DNA from: Burkholderiales bacterium
Lineage (GTDB): Bacteria; Pseudomonadota; Gammaproteobacteria; Burkholderiales; Burkholderiaceae_C
Direction: 5' to 3'
Assembly (NCBI GenBank): GCA_947372465.1
Contig: CANBTT010000003.1
Span: 48,528-112,527 of the forward strand
DNA length: 64,000 bases
The translations under genes were made by a program, and so were the position numbers. Shown in pieces: positions 42,470 to 52,659 of this stretch. A model generated the notes under the pieces. It was not told the origin of the DNA, ran no database searches, and saw only the letters and a program-made list of their open reading frames with translations. How positions within the stretch are numbered: position 1 is the stretch's first letter; each line of letters begins with the position of its first letter.

Positions 42470-45400
42470 TTAATCGTAAACGATCTGAATTTGGCCCTCA
42501 TGGGCCTGGACCATCCAACTGGCCAATGCGGCATCGGTTGGGAAAAATTTGGCTTTTGGTCCCAATTGAACTTCAGCAGCCACTTTGTCCCTCAAAAGAC
42601 TCAGTCGAATCGGCAATCCACGCACCAACTCTCCTTGCTCAGTCAATTCAACTTGAGCAGGGTGATCTTTAAGTATTCTGGCAATTTCTGGCGCTTTGCC
42701 ATTCACCGTCAATTTCAAATATTTTCCAAATCTGCATCTTGCCGAAGGCAAATCCCAGACCTGCATGACATTGAGTCGCAAGCCCCCAGAAAAACGATCA
42801 GGCTGAACCTTCCCCATGATGACCACAATTTCATCATCGCGCAATAAGTGACGAGCACTGTTGAGCAAACCTTCGTCAACCTTTGCCTCAATGAACCCTG
42901 ACTTGTCGTCCAATTTGAACAAGCCAATTCGGCCATTTTGAGCATTGATCACCTTAAAGTCCATGATCACGCCACACAAAACCTGGGGCTCTCTGGAGTC
43001 CATGAGCTCCTCAATTTTTCGTTTCACAAAAAGTCTGACTTCACTTTCAACCGAATCGAACAAGTGACCTGAAAGATAAAAACCCAAGGCGGCCTTCTCC
43101 ATCATCAAGCGCTCTCTCACATCCCAAGGAATTTGATGCACCAAACTTGGCTCTTGTGAGCTCGATCCATGCTCATCAGGGGCATCAAAGAGACCCCCTT
43201 GGTGTGCATTGGCAGTCTGGGAGGCTGAGAATTGGAAAGCCAAATCAATGGACGCAGAAAGAGCCGCTCGATTTCGATCAATTGAATCAAAAGCGCCCGC
43301 TTTGATCAATGCATCAAGCGTTCTTTTGTTGAATTTTGCTCTATCAACGCGAACACAAAAATCAAACAGGCTTTTAAAGGCTCCGCCCTCGTTTCTGGCC
43401 ACAACGATGGCCTCAATGGCTTGTTGACCCGTGCCTTTGATGGCCCCTAAGCCATACCTGATTTCTTTGTCCGTGATCGGTGAAAAGACATACTCTCCTC
43501 TGTTGACATCTGGCGCCTCAAAGGCAATGCCCATTTTTTTGGCATCCTCAAAGAGCACCTTTAGCTTGTCGGTGTTGTCCATCTCCACGGTCATGTTGGC
43601 GCAAAAGAACTCTGCCGTGAAGTGCACCTTTAGCCAAGCTGTGTGGTAGGCAAGCAAGGAATACGCTGCGGCATGGGACTTGTTAAAACCATAGCCCGCA
43701 AAGCGCTCCATCAAATCAAATACTTCGTCCGCCTTGACCTCTGTGATTCCCTTTTTCGAGGCCCCTTCCCTAAAGATCACGCGGTGCTCGGCCATTTCCT
43801 CAGGTTTCTTTTTACCCATTGCACGGCGCAGTAAATCCGCACCTCCAAGGGAATACCCCCCAAGCAACTGAGCGACTTGCATCACCTGCTCTTGATAGAC
43901 CATGATGCCGTAGGTCTCAGATAAAACGGCCTCAGCCAACGGGTGCGGATAAGCCACCTCCTCACGACCGTGCTTTCTGGCCACAAAACTAGGAATCAAA
44001 TCCATAGGGCCCGGGCGGTAAAGCGCATTCAAAGCAATCAAATCTTCAAGCCTCGTGGGCTTCGCATCACGAAGCATGCCCTGCATGCCTCGACTTTCAA
44101 ATTGAAAAACTGCCTCTGTCTTGCCCTCTTGAAACAAGCGATACGTGTCCTTGTCATCCAAGGCAATCATCTCATACGAGAATTCACTCTGAGTCGGGTG
44201 GCGCTTGAGGATCAAGTTTCTAGCAATGTTTAAAATCGTGAGCGTCGCCAAGCCCAAAAAGTCAAATTTCACCAACCCAGCGGCCTCGACATCGTCCTTG
44301 TCAAATTGGCTTACTGCCGCCAGACTGCCGGGCTGTTGATACAGGGGACAGAAATCGGTCAATTTACCAGGAGCAATCAAAACGCCGCCGGCATGCATAC
44401 CGACGTTTCTAGACAAACCTTCTAAGCGTTGAGCCATGGTCAAAAGAGTTTTAACATCCTCTTCTCTCTCAAAACGCTCAGCCAAGGTGGGCACTTGCTC
44501 CATGGCTTGAGCGATCGTGATGTGCTGACCAGGCTTATTGGGAATGGCATTTGAGATCCCGTCACAAAATCCATAACTCATGTCCATGACACGACCCACA
44601 TCACGGATGGCTGCCCGTGCACCAAGCGTTCCAAACGTCACAATTTGACTGACGGCATTGACGCCATACTTTTGTTTGACATATTCAATCACCCGATCGC
44701 GATTGGTCTGGCAAAAGTCAATGTCAAAGTCAGGCATGGAGACTCGCTCTGGATTCAAAAATCGCTCAAACAGCAACTTGTATCTAAGGGGGTCCAAGTC
44801 TGTGATCTTCAGCGAGTATGCAACCAAGGAGCCGGCACCTGAGCCTCGCCCAGGCCCAACAGGACAACCATTTGTTTTTGCCCACTGAATAAAATCGCTC
44901 ACGATCAAAAAGTAGCCAGGGAAACCCATTTTTAAGATCGTGTTGATCTCAAAATCCAAGCGCTCTATGTACTCTTTTTGCTTGGCCTCTAGCAAAGCGG
45001 GATCGGGAAACAACATCGAAAGCCGCTGCTTGAGCCCTTCATGCGAAGCGTGCCTAAAGTAGTCTTCTATAGGCATTCTGCTGCCATTGACCAAGGGCGT
45101 TGGATAATCGGGCAACTGCGGCTTGCCCAAAACCAATGTCAGATTGCAGCGCTTTGCAATCTCTTGCGTGTTCGAAACAGCGCTGGGCACATCATGAAAT
45201 TTAGCCACCATCTCTTGTTGAGACAGAAAATATTGTTGGCGAGTAAATTTCCTCACGCGCCTAGGATTTGCCAAGATCTCGCCCTCAGCAATGCAAACCC
45301 TGGCTTCATGGGCTTCGTAATCATCTTCTGAAGTAAATTGAACAGGATGTGTTGCAACCACAGGCAACTTCAATCTCTGGGCCAATTCAACCGCAGAGCT

Positions 45401-45940
45401 CACAAACAACTCGTCATCCACTCGCCCCGCCCTTTGGAGCTCAATGTAGAAGCGATGAGGAAACAGGCCCGCCAAACGCAACGCCAACTCAGAAGCTTTG
45501 GTTAAATCTTGTTGAATCAGCGCTTGCCCAAGCGGGCCTGATTGCGTTCCCGACAAGAGAATGAGCCCCTCGGATAGCTCGCTCAGCCAAGTCCATTTCA
45601 CCAGCGCCACGTCTTTGTGAACATTCTGCGTCCAAGCGCGCGAAATCAATTCACAAAGGTTCAAGTATCCTTGATTATTTTGAACCAACAAAATTACTTT
45701 TGATGTTTGCAAAGCAGCGTCAATGCTTGCAGACTCAAGTATCACCTCTGCACCGATGATGGGCTTCAAGCCCTTGCTTCGGGCTTCTTTATAAAATTTA
45801 ATAGCGCCAAATAAATTGTTTAAATCTGTGACCGCCAAAGCAGGTTGCAGGTCTTTTTGGGCAGATTCAACAATCGTCTCAATGCGATTGGTTCCGTCAA
45901 TGATCGAGAATTCCGAATGGAGTCTAAGGTGTACAAACAT
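42470..45940 (-). CDS. dnaE: DNA polymerase III alpha subunit
   Basis: A 1156-residue replicative polymerase. The N-terminal PHP domain starts VHLRLHSEFSIIDG. The polymerase domain contains GPGRGSGAGSLVAYSLKITD and MPDFDIDFCQ with catalytic aspartates, and KSHAAAYSLLAYHTAWLK lies farther on. The C-terminal OB and tau-binding region follows. It is full length. pgsA follows 11 bases later, and the divergent trhO lies upstream. Confidence 0.97.
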   Translation of the reverse strand: MFVHLRLHSEFSIIDGTNRIETIVESAQKDLQPALAVTDLNNLFGAIKFYKEARSKGLKPIIGAEVILESASIDAALQTSKVILLVQNNQGYLNLCELISRAWTQNVHKDVALVKWTWLSELSEGLILLSGTQSGPLGQALIQQDLTKASELALRLAGLFPHRFYIELQRAGRVDDELFVSSAVELAQRLKLPVVATHPVQFTSEDDYEAHEARVCIAEGEILANPRRVRKFTRQQYFLSQQEMVAKFHDVPSAVSNTQEIAKRCNLTLVLGKPQLPDYPTPLVNGSRMPIEDYFRHASHEGLKQRLSMLFPDPALLEAKQKEYIERLDFEINTILKMGFPGYFLIVSDFIQWAKTNGCPVGPGRGSGAGSLVAYSLKITDLDPLRYKLLFERFLNPERVSMPDFDIDFCQTNRDRVIEYVKQKYGVNAVSQIVTFGTLGARAAIRDVGRVMDMSYGFCDGISNAIPNKPGQHITIAQAMEQVPTLAERFEREEDVKTLLTMAQRLEGLSRNVGMHAGGVLIAPGKLTDFCPLYQQPGSLAAVSQFDKDDVEAAGLVKFDFLGLATLTILNIARNLILKRHPTQSEFSYEMIALDDKDTYRLFQEGKTEAVFQFESRGMQGMLRDAKPTRLEDLIALNALYRPGPMDLIPSFVARKHGREEVAYPHPLAEAVLSETYGIMVYQEQVMQVAQLLGGYSLGGADLLRRAMGKKKPEEMAEHRVIFREGASKKGITEVKADEVFDLMERFAGYGFNKSHAAAYSLLAYHTAWLKVHFTAEFFCANMTVEMDNTDKLKVLFEDAKKMGIAFEAPDVNRGEYVFSPITDKEIRYGLGAIKGTGQQAIEAIVVARNEGGAFKSLFDFCVRVDRAKFNKRTLDALIKAGAFDSIDRNRAALSASIDLAFQFSASQTANAHQGGLFDAPDEHGSSSQEPSLVHQIPWDVRERLMMEKAALGFYLSGHLFDSVESEVRLFVKRKIEELMDSREPQVLCGVIMDFKVINAQNGRIGLFKLDDKSGFIEAKVDEGLLNSARHLLRDDEIVVIMGKVQPDRFSGGLRLNVMQVWDLPSARCRFGKYLKLTVNGKAPEIARILKDHPAQVELTEQGELVRGLPIRLSLLRDKVAAEVQLGPKAKFFPTDAALASWMVQAHEGQIQIVYD

Positions 45941-46097
45941 GCTTGGATTGTAGGCAAAAGCCAGCTTTATTTCAGGATCCCATACATTTCAAAAAAATAT
46001 TTTTGGCCCATTTACCTCAAGGGGCTCAATAGTGCGAAAATTCCCCTATTGCTTTTGAAATTTGACGCTCAAATGCGCCCCTACAGTTCCCAATTAA

Positions 46098-46140
46098 CCC
46101 TAGGGTGAGGATACTGGATACAGGCCACCCTTGTTTTTTT
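46098..46140 (+). terminator. Terminator-like hairpin just upstream of trhO
   Basis: AGGGTG (46102-46107) pairs with CACCCT (46126-46131) over an 18-base loop, followed by seven T (46134-46140). It ends 27 bases before the trhO start, on the same strand, where no upstream gene needs terminating. Attenuation of trhO or the end of a short RNA are both possible. Confidence 0.5.
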
Positions 46141-46166
46141 AGTTATTTTTGAATCTGATCGATGCC

Positions 46167-46904
46167 GTGAACACTGTACTGAACATATCTTGCTACAAAT
46201 TCATTGGCCTGGATGATCTGTCCAAGCGTCAAACGAGTTATCTTGAAAAAGCCCTTGCTCTGACATTGAAAGGGACCATTCTTTTATCCGAAGAAGGTAT
46301 TAACTTTTTCCTGGCCGGTAGCGCCAAAGACGTCAAGGCCTTTGTTGACTTTTTAAAAATCGATCCAAAATTGAGCGATCTGAATCCAAAAGAGAGCTGG
46401 TCTTCGGTTCAACCATTCAAAAAAATGCTGGTAAAGATCAAGCGCGAGATCATCCGCATGAACCACCCAACCATTAAACCAGAGAATGCCAGAGCACCAA
46501 GTGTTACTGCACGTCAACTCCAATCTTGGCTGCGCACTGGCAAGGATGACGAGGGAAGAGAAGTCATAACCCTGGACACACGAAACGACTACGAGGTCTT
46601 AGACGGTCGATTCAAAGGCGCCATTGAGTACAACATCACCCATTTTGGACAATTCCCGGATAAAGTTAAACAACATATTGAGTCGCTCAAAGATAAAACC
46701 ATCGTCAGTTACTGCACTGGGGGCATCAGATGTGAAAAAGCGGCCATTTACTTGCGAGAAATTGGCTTTGAGCACGTCTACCAGTTAGAGGGCGGCATCT
46801 TGAAGTATTTTGAAGAAGTGGGCGAAGAACACTACGAGGGCAACTGCTTTGTCTTTGACGACAGAAGAGCCGTGACAGCAACACTTGCGCCTGCCAATGA
46901 ATAA
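46167..46904 (+). CDS. trhO: tRNA uridine-34 hydroxylase TrhO (YceA-like rhodanese)
   Basis: A 245-residue rhodanese-fold protein that installs 5-hydroxyuridine at the wobble position of some tRNAs. An N-terminal UPF0176 domain (CYKFIGL, EEGINFFLAGS) precedes the rhodanese domain with SYCTGGIRCEKAA holding the catalytic cysteine. I use the GTG at 46167 because it gives the family start (NTVLNISCYKF); a TTG at 46149 is possible. Neither has a clear ribosome binding site. Confidence 0.9.
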   Translation: MNTVLNISCYKFIGLDDLSKRQTSYLEKALALTLKGTILLSEEGINFFLAGSAKDVKAFVDFLKIDPKLSDLNPKESWSSVQPFKKMLVKIKREIIRMNHPTIKPENARAPSVTARQLQSWLRTGKDDEGREVITLDTRNDYEVLDGRFKGAIEYNITHFGQFPDKVKQHIESLKDKTIVSYCTGGIRCEKAAIYLREIGFEHVYQLEGGILKYFEEVGEEHYEGNCFVFDDRRAVTATLAPANE

Positions 46905-46926
46905 GCCACTGACATGTCTTTCACAA

Positions 46927-46938
46927 GGCACATGTGCC
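46927..46938. repeat. Short perfect palindrome between convergent genes
   Basis: GGCACATGTGCC is a 12-base perfect palindrome between the convergent trhO and flavodoxin-like genes. It may be a weak terminator stem or a protein site; nothing else supports it. Confidence 0.25.
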
Positions 46939-47002
46939 CAAGTCAACACATCAATGGCTTACAAAATGCCTGGCCTCTAAGCGCTCAGCTCAGCGAGGGA
47001 CT

Positions 47003-47536
47003 TCAAGCTCTTAGCTTTTGAGCAACCTGAGCCACTCTTTCTCCATAAGCTTTGGCTGTGTCCAAATCAGACTGAGGAATTTCTGCGGCACTTTCTGTCG
47101 CACCCACTTGCGCCATCACACCAGAATGGGATCCCAAGCGGTTGATCTTTCCATCGTTCAAGGACGACTGTCCCACCCAAATCATCCCATTTTGCATGGC
47201 CAGGGTAATGAAATACTGAAGTGTTGAGAGCTTGTCGCCACTTAAATTGGCGGAAATTGTAAAGCCGCCTGATACTTTATCGGCCCACGCTCTGGTGAAC
47301 CATTTGCTGGACGTGGCATCTGCAAATTTTTTGAACTGCCAAGAGACCGTTCCCATGTAGGTGGGAGAGCCAAAAATGATGGCATCCGCTGCGTCCAACA
47401 AGGCCCAATCGGCTTCGCTGATGTTGCCATCGGCATCGATTGCAAGCAAAGTGGCTTTGGCACCTGAGGCAACAGATTGCGCAACACGTTCCGTGTGACC
47501 ATAACCTGAGTGATAAACAACAACAGTTTTAGACAT
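47003..47536 (-). CDS. Flavodoxin-fold NAD(P)H:quinone oxidoreductase (WrbA-like)
   Basis: A 177-residue flavodoxin-like protein. The FMN phosphate loop is YHSGYGHTERVAQSV, and FGSPTYMGTVSWQFKKFAD is the second flavin-contact region, typical of the WrbA/NAD(P)H-dehydrogenase family. It reduces quinones with two electrons to avoid radical formation. It is third in a same-strand set with pirin and DoxX genes, a redox-stress grouping controlled perhaps by the divergent LysR. Confidence 0.88.
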   Translation of the reverse strand: MSKTVVVYHSGYGHTERVAQSVASGAKATLLAIDADGNISEADWALLDAADAIIFGSPTYMGTVSWQFKKFADATSSKWFTRAWADKVSGGFTISANLSGDKLSTLQYFITLAMQNGMIWVGQSSLNDGKINRLGSHSGVMAQVGATESAAEIPQSDLDTAKAYGERVAQVAQKLRA

Positions 47537-47566
47537 TTAATTTCCTAAAAGTAAAAAAATAACGAC

Positions 47567-47992
47567 TCATTTCAATGCATTTTCGTGAGCGAGTTTCTCA
47601 TCCAAGCTCCAATGCCCACCGCCAAAAACAGTCACCATCAACAAGGCGCCCGTGACGGCCATATTTTTAAAGAACATCAACTGAGGCACCATTTGTTGGT
47701 CCGCTGGCAGAGCCCAGAAATTGTGAAAGAAAATCGTTGCAAAAAAGGTAAATACAGCCAAAATGAGCGCGTCCTCTTTGGTTCTAAAGCCCAGCAAGAA
47801 AGATACACCCACAACCACTTCAACAACAATCGCGATCAAAGCGCCTAGCTCTGGCAACGGCAGGCCCACCGCGGCAATATAGCCCACAGTACCGGCGAAC
47901 CCAGTGATCTTCATCAAACCGGCAGGAATGAACAACATTGAAATTAAAACTCGACCAACAAGGGTCAAACCATTTTGAAAAAAAGAACTCAT
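47567..47992 (-). CDS. DoxX family membrane protein
   Basis: A 141-residue inner-membrane protein with four hydrophobic spans. VGRVLISMLFIPAGLMKI is the usual DoxX N-terminus. DoxX-family members occur in redox or thiosulfate-related systems. I use the ATG at 47992, as the 16 residues before it are cysteine- and phenylalanine-rich and unlikely. It lies between the pirin and WrbA-like genes. Confidence 0.88.
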   Translation of the reverse strand: MSSFFQNGLTLVGRVLISMLFIPAGLMKITGFAGTVGYIAAVGLPLPELGALIAIVVEVVVGVSFLLGFRTKEDALILAVFTFFATIFFHNFWALPADQQMVPQLMFFKNMAVTGALLMVTVFGGGHWSLDEKLAHENALK

Positions 47993-48046
47993 TGAAGACC
48001 CAGTAAAAATAAAACAACACGGTCTGAAGCCGCACTGCACCTTGAC

Positions 48047-48745
48047 TTAGCTCAAATCAAACACCAAGACTTCAGCATCAGTGCCTTGCTCCAACACCAA
48101 ATTTGCTTCTTTTTCTATCAGTAAAGCATCTCCAGCAGACAATGACTGTGCGTTAACCGTCAATTGGCCCTTGACCAAGTGAACATAAAAGCGCCGACCT
48201 TCTTTCAAGGCCATCTCAAATCGCTCATCGCCATCAAAAAGCCCAGCATACAAAGCGGCATCGGCATGAATTTTTACCGAATGTGCATCGGGTTGATCAG
48301 AGGCCAGCAAAGCCAAACGACCCCGCTTAGAGCCTGGAGGAACGGTTTTTTGCTCATAACTGGGCTCGATGTTGAATTCATTGGGCTGAATCCAAATTTG
48401 GAAAAAATGGGTCGTCTCTTTGGGTGCATGATTGAACTCGCTGTGCATCACCCCTGAGCCAGCGCTCATTCGCTGAATATCACCAGGCGGGATAGAGACT
48501 ACATTGCCCATGTTGTCTTTGTGGGCCAACTCACCCGTCAAGACATAACTGATGATCTCCATGTCTCGATGTCCATGGGTCCCAAAGCCCGTGCCTGGCT
48601 CAATTCGGTCCTCATTGATCACACGCAAATTGCCCCAATTCATGTGGTTGACATCGTGATAACCGGCAAAAGAAAAGCTATGAAAAGACTTTAACCAACC
48701 ATGATCGGCAAAACCCCTGTCTGCTGATTTCCTGATTTTGATCAT
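48047..48745 (-). CDS. Pirin family protein
   Basis: A 232-residue bicupin. HRDMEIISYVLTGELAHKD carries the first metal-ligand histidines and VMHSEFN and the nearby glutamate the others; pirins of this type (YhhW-like) can degrade quercetin. AAGGAG before the ATG at 48745 fixes the start. It is first of the pirin-DoxX-flavodoxin set, divergent from the LysR gene with 119 bases between. Confidence 0.9.
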   Translation of the reverse strand: MIKIRKSADRGFADHGWLKSFHSFSFAGYHDVNHMNWGNLRVINEDRIEPGTGFGTHGHRDMEIISYVLTGELAHKDNMGNVVSIPPGDIQRMSAGSGVMHSEFNHAPKETTHFFQIWIQPNEFNIEPSYEQKTVPPGSKRGRLALLASDQPDAHSVKIHADAALYAGLFDGDERFEMALKEGRRFYVHLVKGQLTVNAQSLSAGDALLIEKEANLVLEQGTDAEVLVFDLS

Positions 48746-48864
48746 TTCATCTCTCCTTCTTTCGTATTTGTATTTACAAGACATGACTATAAATGCCCGC
48801 CACAGACGTGACATCGAGTTAATTTGATGGCATCATTCAAATTATTTGAACGATTTTCACATCT

Positions 48865-49827
48865 ATGAACAGTCACGCGCGAAATGTTTTGACCCCAGAC
48901 GCCTTGGCCATGCTAAAAGTCATCTCTCAAAGTGGCAGCTTTGCGGGGGCGGCCAGAGCTTTGAATTTGGTTCCCAGTTCCTTGACCTACAGGGTCAGGC
49001 AAATTGAGGATGCCTTGGATGTGCTTTTGTTTGATCGCAAATCTCGACAAGCCAAGCTGACCACGGCAGGTCAATATCTGTTGAATGAAGGAGAAAGGGT
49101 CTTGGCCGAAATCGACTCCGTGGCCAATCGAGTCAAAAGAATCGCCACAGGCTGGGAAAACGAGTTCAGCATTGCACTGGACTCCTTGATCGACAGAAAG
49201 ACTGTTCTAGAACTTTGTCAGTCTTTTTTTGCCTTGTCCCCTCCCACAAAGCTCAAATTGATTGATGAAACCCTCACCGGAACCCTCCAATCCCTGACCC
49301 TTGGGCACGCCGACTTGGCGCTTGGCATCTCGTGGGATGTAGGCAATGTAGCAGGCATTGAGCATGCGCCCCTGGGGGAAGTCGGGTTTTCATTTTGTGT
49401 CCATCCCAAACACCCTTTGGCAAAACTCAAAAACCCACTGTCTGATGCACAAATTCAAAAGTACCGCGCAGTTGCCATCGCAGATTCAACTCAAATGGGA
49501 CAAGGCATGACGATTGGACTGCTTGCGGGTCAAGACGTATTTACTGTTCCCTCAATGGAGGCTAAGCTACAAGCTCAGTTGTTGGGTTTGGGCGTTGGAT
49601 TTTTACCTGAGCCCATCGTTGCTCCATACATCCAAAGAGGAGAAATCGTGGCCTGTGAACTTCAAAGAACAAAGCGCTTGGTAAAGGTGGATTACGCTTG
49701 GAGGAAAGAGGAGTCTGCCAATCAACATCTTCAATGTGGTCGCGCCCTTGGCTGGTGGCTTGAACAATTGACCAGCGCAAAAACAAGACAGTCACTGCTG
49801 ATACATCCCACTTCATCGTTTCAATAA
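48865..49827 (+). CDS. LysR family transcriptional regulator
   Basis: A 320-residue regulator. The N-terminal winged helix has MLKVISQSGSFAGAARALNL followed by VPSSLTYRVRQIEDAL, and a C-terminal periplasmic-binding-like effector domain follows (about 95-300). It is divergent from the pirin operon, the classic position for a LysR controlling its neighbour. The effector is unknown. Confidence 0.93.
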   Translation: MNSHARNVLTPDALAMLKVISQSGSFAGAARALNLVPSSLTYRVRQIEDALDVLLFDRKSRQAKLTTAGQYLLNEGERVLAEIDSVANRVKRIATGWENEFSIALDSLIDRKTVLELCQSFFALSPPTKLKLIDETLTGTLQSLTLGHADLALGISWDVGNVAGIEHAPLGEVGFSFCVHPKHPLAKLKNPLSDAQIQKYRAVAIADSTQMGQGMTIGLLAGQDVFTVPSMEAKLQAQLLGLGVGFLPEPIVAPYIQRGEIVACELQRTKRLVKVDYAWRKEESANQHLQCGRALGWWLEQLTSAKTRQSLLIHPTSSFQ

Positions 49828-49849
49828 AAAACACAAAGGCTGAATACAC

Positions 49850-50896
49850 ATGAAAAATATCGCCATCATTGGTGCTGGCATGTCCGGCATAACAGCTGCA
49901 AGAACCTTGATCAAAGCAGGACACCAAGTCACTGTGTTTGAAAAAAGCTTGAACACAAGCGGCAGAATGGCCACTCGCTCGACCTTGCTTGGCAACTTTG
50001 ACCACGGCGCACAATACTTCACGGTCAGAGACCCACGTTTTGCTTTGGCAATCAAAAGCGTGCCTGGCACACAAGAATTGATAAAACCATGGAGTGTCAC
50101 CTCCGTGAGAGTGCTGGATGCGCATGGCAGTGTTTTGGAAGCTGCTCGCCCACCCAAGGAGCCCCACTTCGTGGCCAAACCCGGCATGAGTTCATTGGTC
50201 GAACATTGGAGCGGGCCCATCAAAAGCAAGCACCTGTTGATGGATGCGCGCGTGAACTCCATCCAAGTTGACCCAAAGAGCAAGAATCGCTGGCTGATCA
50301 AATCGTCGTCTAAAAATGGGACGCTCAAAAACCATCCCGGCTTTGACCATGTGATCATGTCAATTCCAGCCCCACAAATCATCGAACTGCTGATGAATTC
50401 AGCCCCAAAAATTCAAGAAAGTGGCTTCACCAAAATATTAAAAGACGTGGAGATTGGCCCTTGCTGGACGCTGATGATTGCCTTTCCTCAAGCGAGTCAA
50501 CCCGGTCTTGCACACTTGGGCCCGCAATGGAATGCGGCCAAAAGCACGCATCACCGCATTGCTTGGCTCAGCCGAGAGTCCTCCAAACCCGCAAGGGGCA
50601 GCATTGAGCGTTGGACCATTCAAGCCAACACCTCGTGGTCAAGCGAGCATTTGAATGACGATCCCAGCCGCATCACGGGCAAACTCTTGAAAGGTTTTTC
50701 AGAATTAACAGGCATTTATGCCGAACCTGGGCGCACCGAATTGCATCGTTGGCTGTACGCCAAAACGCTCAAGCCTTTGGGTCAACCCTTTTTATGGGAT
50801 GCTCAACTGGGCGTTGGAACATGTGGCGACTGGCACATCGGCCACCGTGTTGAAGACGCCTTTGTAAGCGGTCTATCCCTCGCCTTGGCGATCTAG
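49850..50896 (+). CDS. Renalase-like FAD-dependent oxidoreductase
   Basis: A 348-residue flavoprotein with the dinucleotide-binding IAIIGAGMSGITAARTL, then SGRMATRS and FDHGAQYFTVRDPRF, the hallmark of bacterial renalase-like proteins. Such enzymes oxidise dihydro-NAD(P) isomers. It is 22 bases after the LysR gene and may share its transcript; a terminator follows. Confidence 0.86.
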   Translation: MKNIAIIGAGMSGITAARTLIKAGHQVTVFEKSLNTSGRMATRSTLLGNFDHGAQYFTVRDPRFALAIKSVPGTQELIKPWSVTSVRVLDAHGSVLEAARPPKEPHFVAKPGMSSLVEHWSGPIKSKHLLMDARVNSIQVDPKSKNRWLIKSSSKNGTLKNHPGFDHVIMSIPAPQIIELLMNSAPKIQESGFTKILKDVEIGPCWTLMIAFPQASQPGLAHLGPQWNAAKSTHHRIAWLSRESSKPARGSIERWTIQANTSWSSEHLNDDPSRITGKLLKGFSELTGIYAEPGRTELHRWLYAKTLKPLGQPFLWDAQLGVGTCGDWHIGHRVEDAFVSGLSLALAI

Positions 50897-50915
50897 AGAC
50901 TTTTTTAACTTTGGG

Positions 50916-50942
50916 AAAGGCGGGCTTTGCCCACCTTTTTTC
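50916..50942 (+). terminator. Rho-independent terminator after the renalase-like gene
   Basis: AAAGG-C-GGGC pairs with GCCC-A-CCTTT (50916-50925 with 50929-50938) with one C-A mismatch and a 3-base loop, followed by further T. It separates this unit from gluQ. Confidence 0.75.
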
Positions 50943-50960
50943 AATTGATTTTTTTGAATT

Positions 50961-51908
50961 TTGAATTACGCTGGCCGATTTGCACCCTCCCCGACAGGTC
51001 CATTGCACATGGGCTCCTTGGTCGCAGCCCTTGCAAGTTGGCTGGATGCGAGAGCGAACAAAGGCGTCTGGCTGGTCAGGATTGAAGACATTGACCAAGA
51101 GAGGTGTCAAGCACACCTAAGCCAGGTGATCTTGGATCAATTGTCTCGTTGTGGTTTGATCAGCGATCAAGAGATCGTTTATCAGTCCCAAAGGAAACAA
51201 CTCTACGAGACTTATGTTCAAGCATTGATTCAAAAAAAATTGCTGTATCCATGTTGGTGTTCAAGGTCTGACATTGCGAATGCAGTCCATGCCACGGCGC
51301 AGTCGACGACTTCTGCTGCGCTGATCTATCCAGGCACGTGCCGACTCAATGCAGAAAAGCCAGAGGCGTGGGAGCTCACCTCCACTCTTGCAAAAGATCA
51401 ATCTGTCAACAAAAAACCGGCCTTTCGCATCAAAACAGTTGATCAAGCGCTCACCTGGCATGACAGGCGAAGCGGGGCAGCCCAGCAAAACATCTTCAAA
51501 GAGGTTGGCGACTTTGTCATCAAGCGCTCTGATGGGCCCTACAGCTACCAACTCTGTGTGGTGGTGGATGATATCGAACAATCCATCACGCATGTCGTCA
51601 GGGGTGAAGACTTGACGGATAATACCCCCAGGCAAATGTATCTTTACGAACAGTTTCACCGCTCACCGCCCAGCTATTTGCATGTCCCGCTGGTCAAAAA
51701 TGAACAGGGCGAGAAACTGTCAAAACAGACCTTTGCGCCAGCGCTGGATCTAGCGTCCCCTGAAAGCATCCTATCCACCATGAAGAGCGCCGCTCAACAC
51801 CTAGGTCTTCAATGCCAACCCCATCACAACGGCACCCTGCAGGCCCATCTGATGGATTGGACCGATCAGTGGTCATTGAAATACCCTTTTAACCCCGCCA
51901 AGCCATGA
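50961..51908 (+). CDS. gluQ: Glutamyl-Q tRNA(Asp) synthetase
   Basis: A 315-residue truncated GluRS paralogue that glutamylates queuosine in tRNA-Asp. [13 protein letters not shown] is the HIGH-type motif, EKLSKQ the KMSKS-type motif, and YPCWC plus YPGTC the zinc ligands; the anticodon-binding half of GluRS is missing. The TTG at 50961 is the best start because the conserved N-terminus YAGRFAPSP begins at once. It overlaps trmB by 4 bases. Confidence 0.92.
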   Translation: MNYAGRFAPSPTGPLHMGSLVAALASWLDARANKGVWLVRIEDIDQERCQAHLSQVILDQLSRCGLISDQEIVYQSQRKQLYETYVQALIQKKLLYPCWCSRSDIANAVHATAQSTTSAALIYPGTCRLNAEKPEAWELTSTLAKDQSVNKKPAFRIKTVDQALTWHDRRSGAAQQNIFKEVGDFVIKRSDGPYSYQLCVVVDDIEQSITHVVRGEDLTDNTPRQMYLYEQFHRSPPSYLHVPLVKNEQGEKLSKQTFAPALDLASPESILSTMKSAAQHLGLQCQPHHNGTLQAHLMDWTDQWSLKYPFNPAKP

Positions 51909-52633
51909 ACACGTCCTCCAAGAACAAGCTCACTGACGTCGAACATCCTAAAAGGATCAAATCCTTTGTGATGCGAGCCGGTCGAACAACCACAGGTCAA
52001 CTCAAAGCCATTGAAACACTTGGCCCAAAATTCATCGTTCCATTTAACAATCGATTTTTATCGCCCATCGAATGGTTCGCAGAGAGTCAAGCGCCAAAAC
52101 AATTCATTTTTGAGATTGGATTTGGCATGGGAGATGCAACTGCCAAAATTGCCAAGACCATGCCAGAGCATCATTTCCTGGGCTGTGAGGTCCACCAACC
52201 TGGTGTTGGCGCCTTGCTCATGAAGGTGGAAGAGTTGAACTTGCAAAATTTGCGCATCATCTCCCATGATGCGGTTGAAGTGCTAGAGAAAATGATCCCC
52301 CAACACAGCCTGGATGGGGTGCATATTTTCTTTCCCGACCCATGGCACAAGTCTAGACACCATAAGAGGCGACTGATACAAACGCCATTCTTGACCTTGC
52401 TCATGAGCCGCTTAAAGCCTGGGGGCTATATTCACTGTGCAACGGATTGGGAGAATTATGCGCAGCACATGCTGGAGGTCTTGAAGGCCATGCCAGGTCT
52501 GATCAATCAAGGTCAATTGGACCAAGGCTATGCAACTCGCCCCTCTTACCGACCCATCACAAAATTCGAAACCCGAGGGGTCAAACTTGGACACGGCGTT
52601 TGGGATTTGGTTTTTCGCTTAAAAGAGAGTTGA
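51905..52633 (+). CDS. trmB: tRNA (guanine-46-N7)-methyltransferase
   Basis: A 242-residue SAM methyltransferase. [15 protein letters not shown] is the SAM motif, and [16 protein letters not shown] is the diagnostic TrmB catalytic/RNA motif. ATGA overlap with gluQ indicates translational coupling of two tRNA-modification genes. It converges on alaS. Confidence 0.95.
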   Translation: MNTSSKNKLTDVEHPKRIKSFVMRAGRTTTGQLKAIETLGPKFIVPFNNRFLSPIEWFAESQAPKQFIFEIGFGMGDATAKIAKTMPEHHFLGCEVHQPGVGALLMKVEELNLQNLRIISHDAVEVLEKMIPQHSLDGVHIFFPDPWHKSRHHKRRLIQTPFLTLLMSRLKPGGYIHCATDWENYAQHMLEVLKAMPGLINQGQLDQGYATRPSYRPITKFETRGVKLGHGVWDLVFRLKES

Positions 52634-52659
52634 ACAAAAAAATTCAACAAGCAGTCGCG

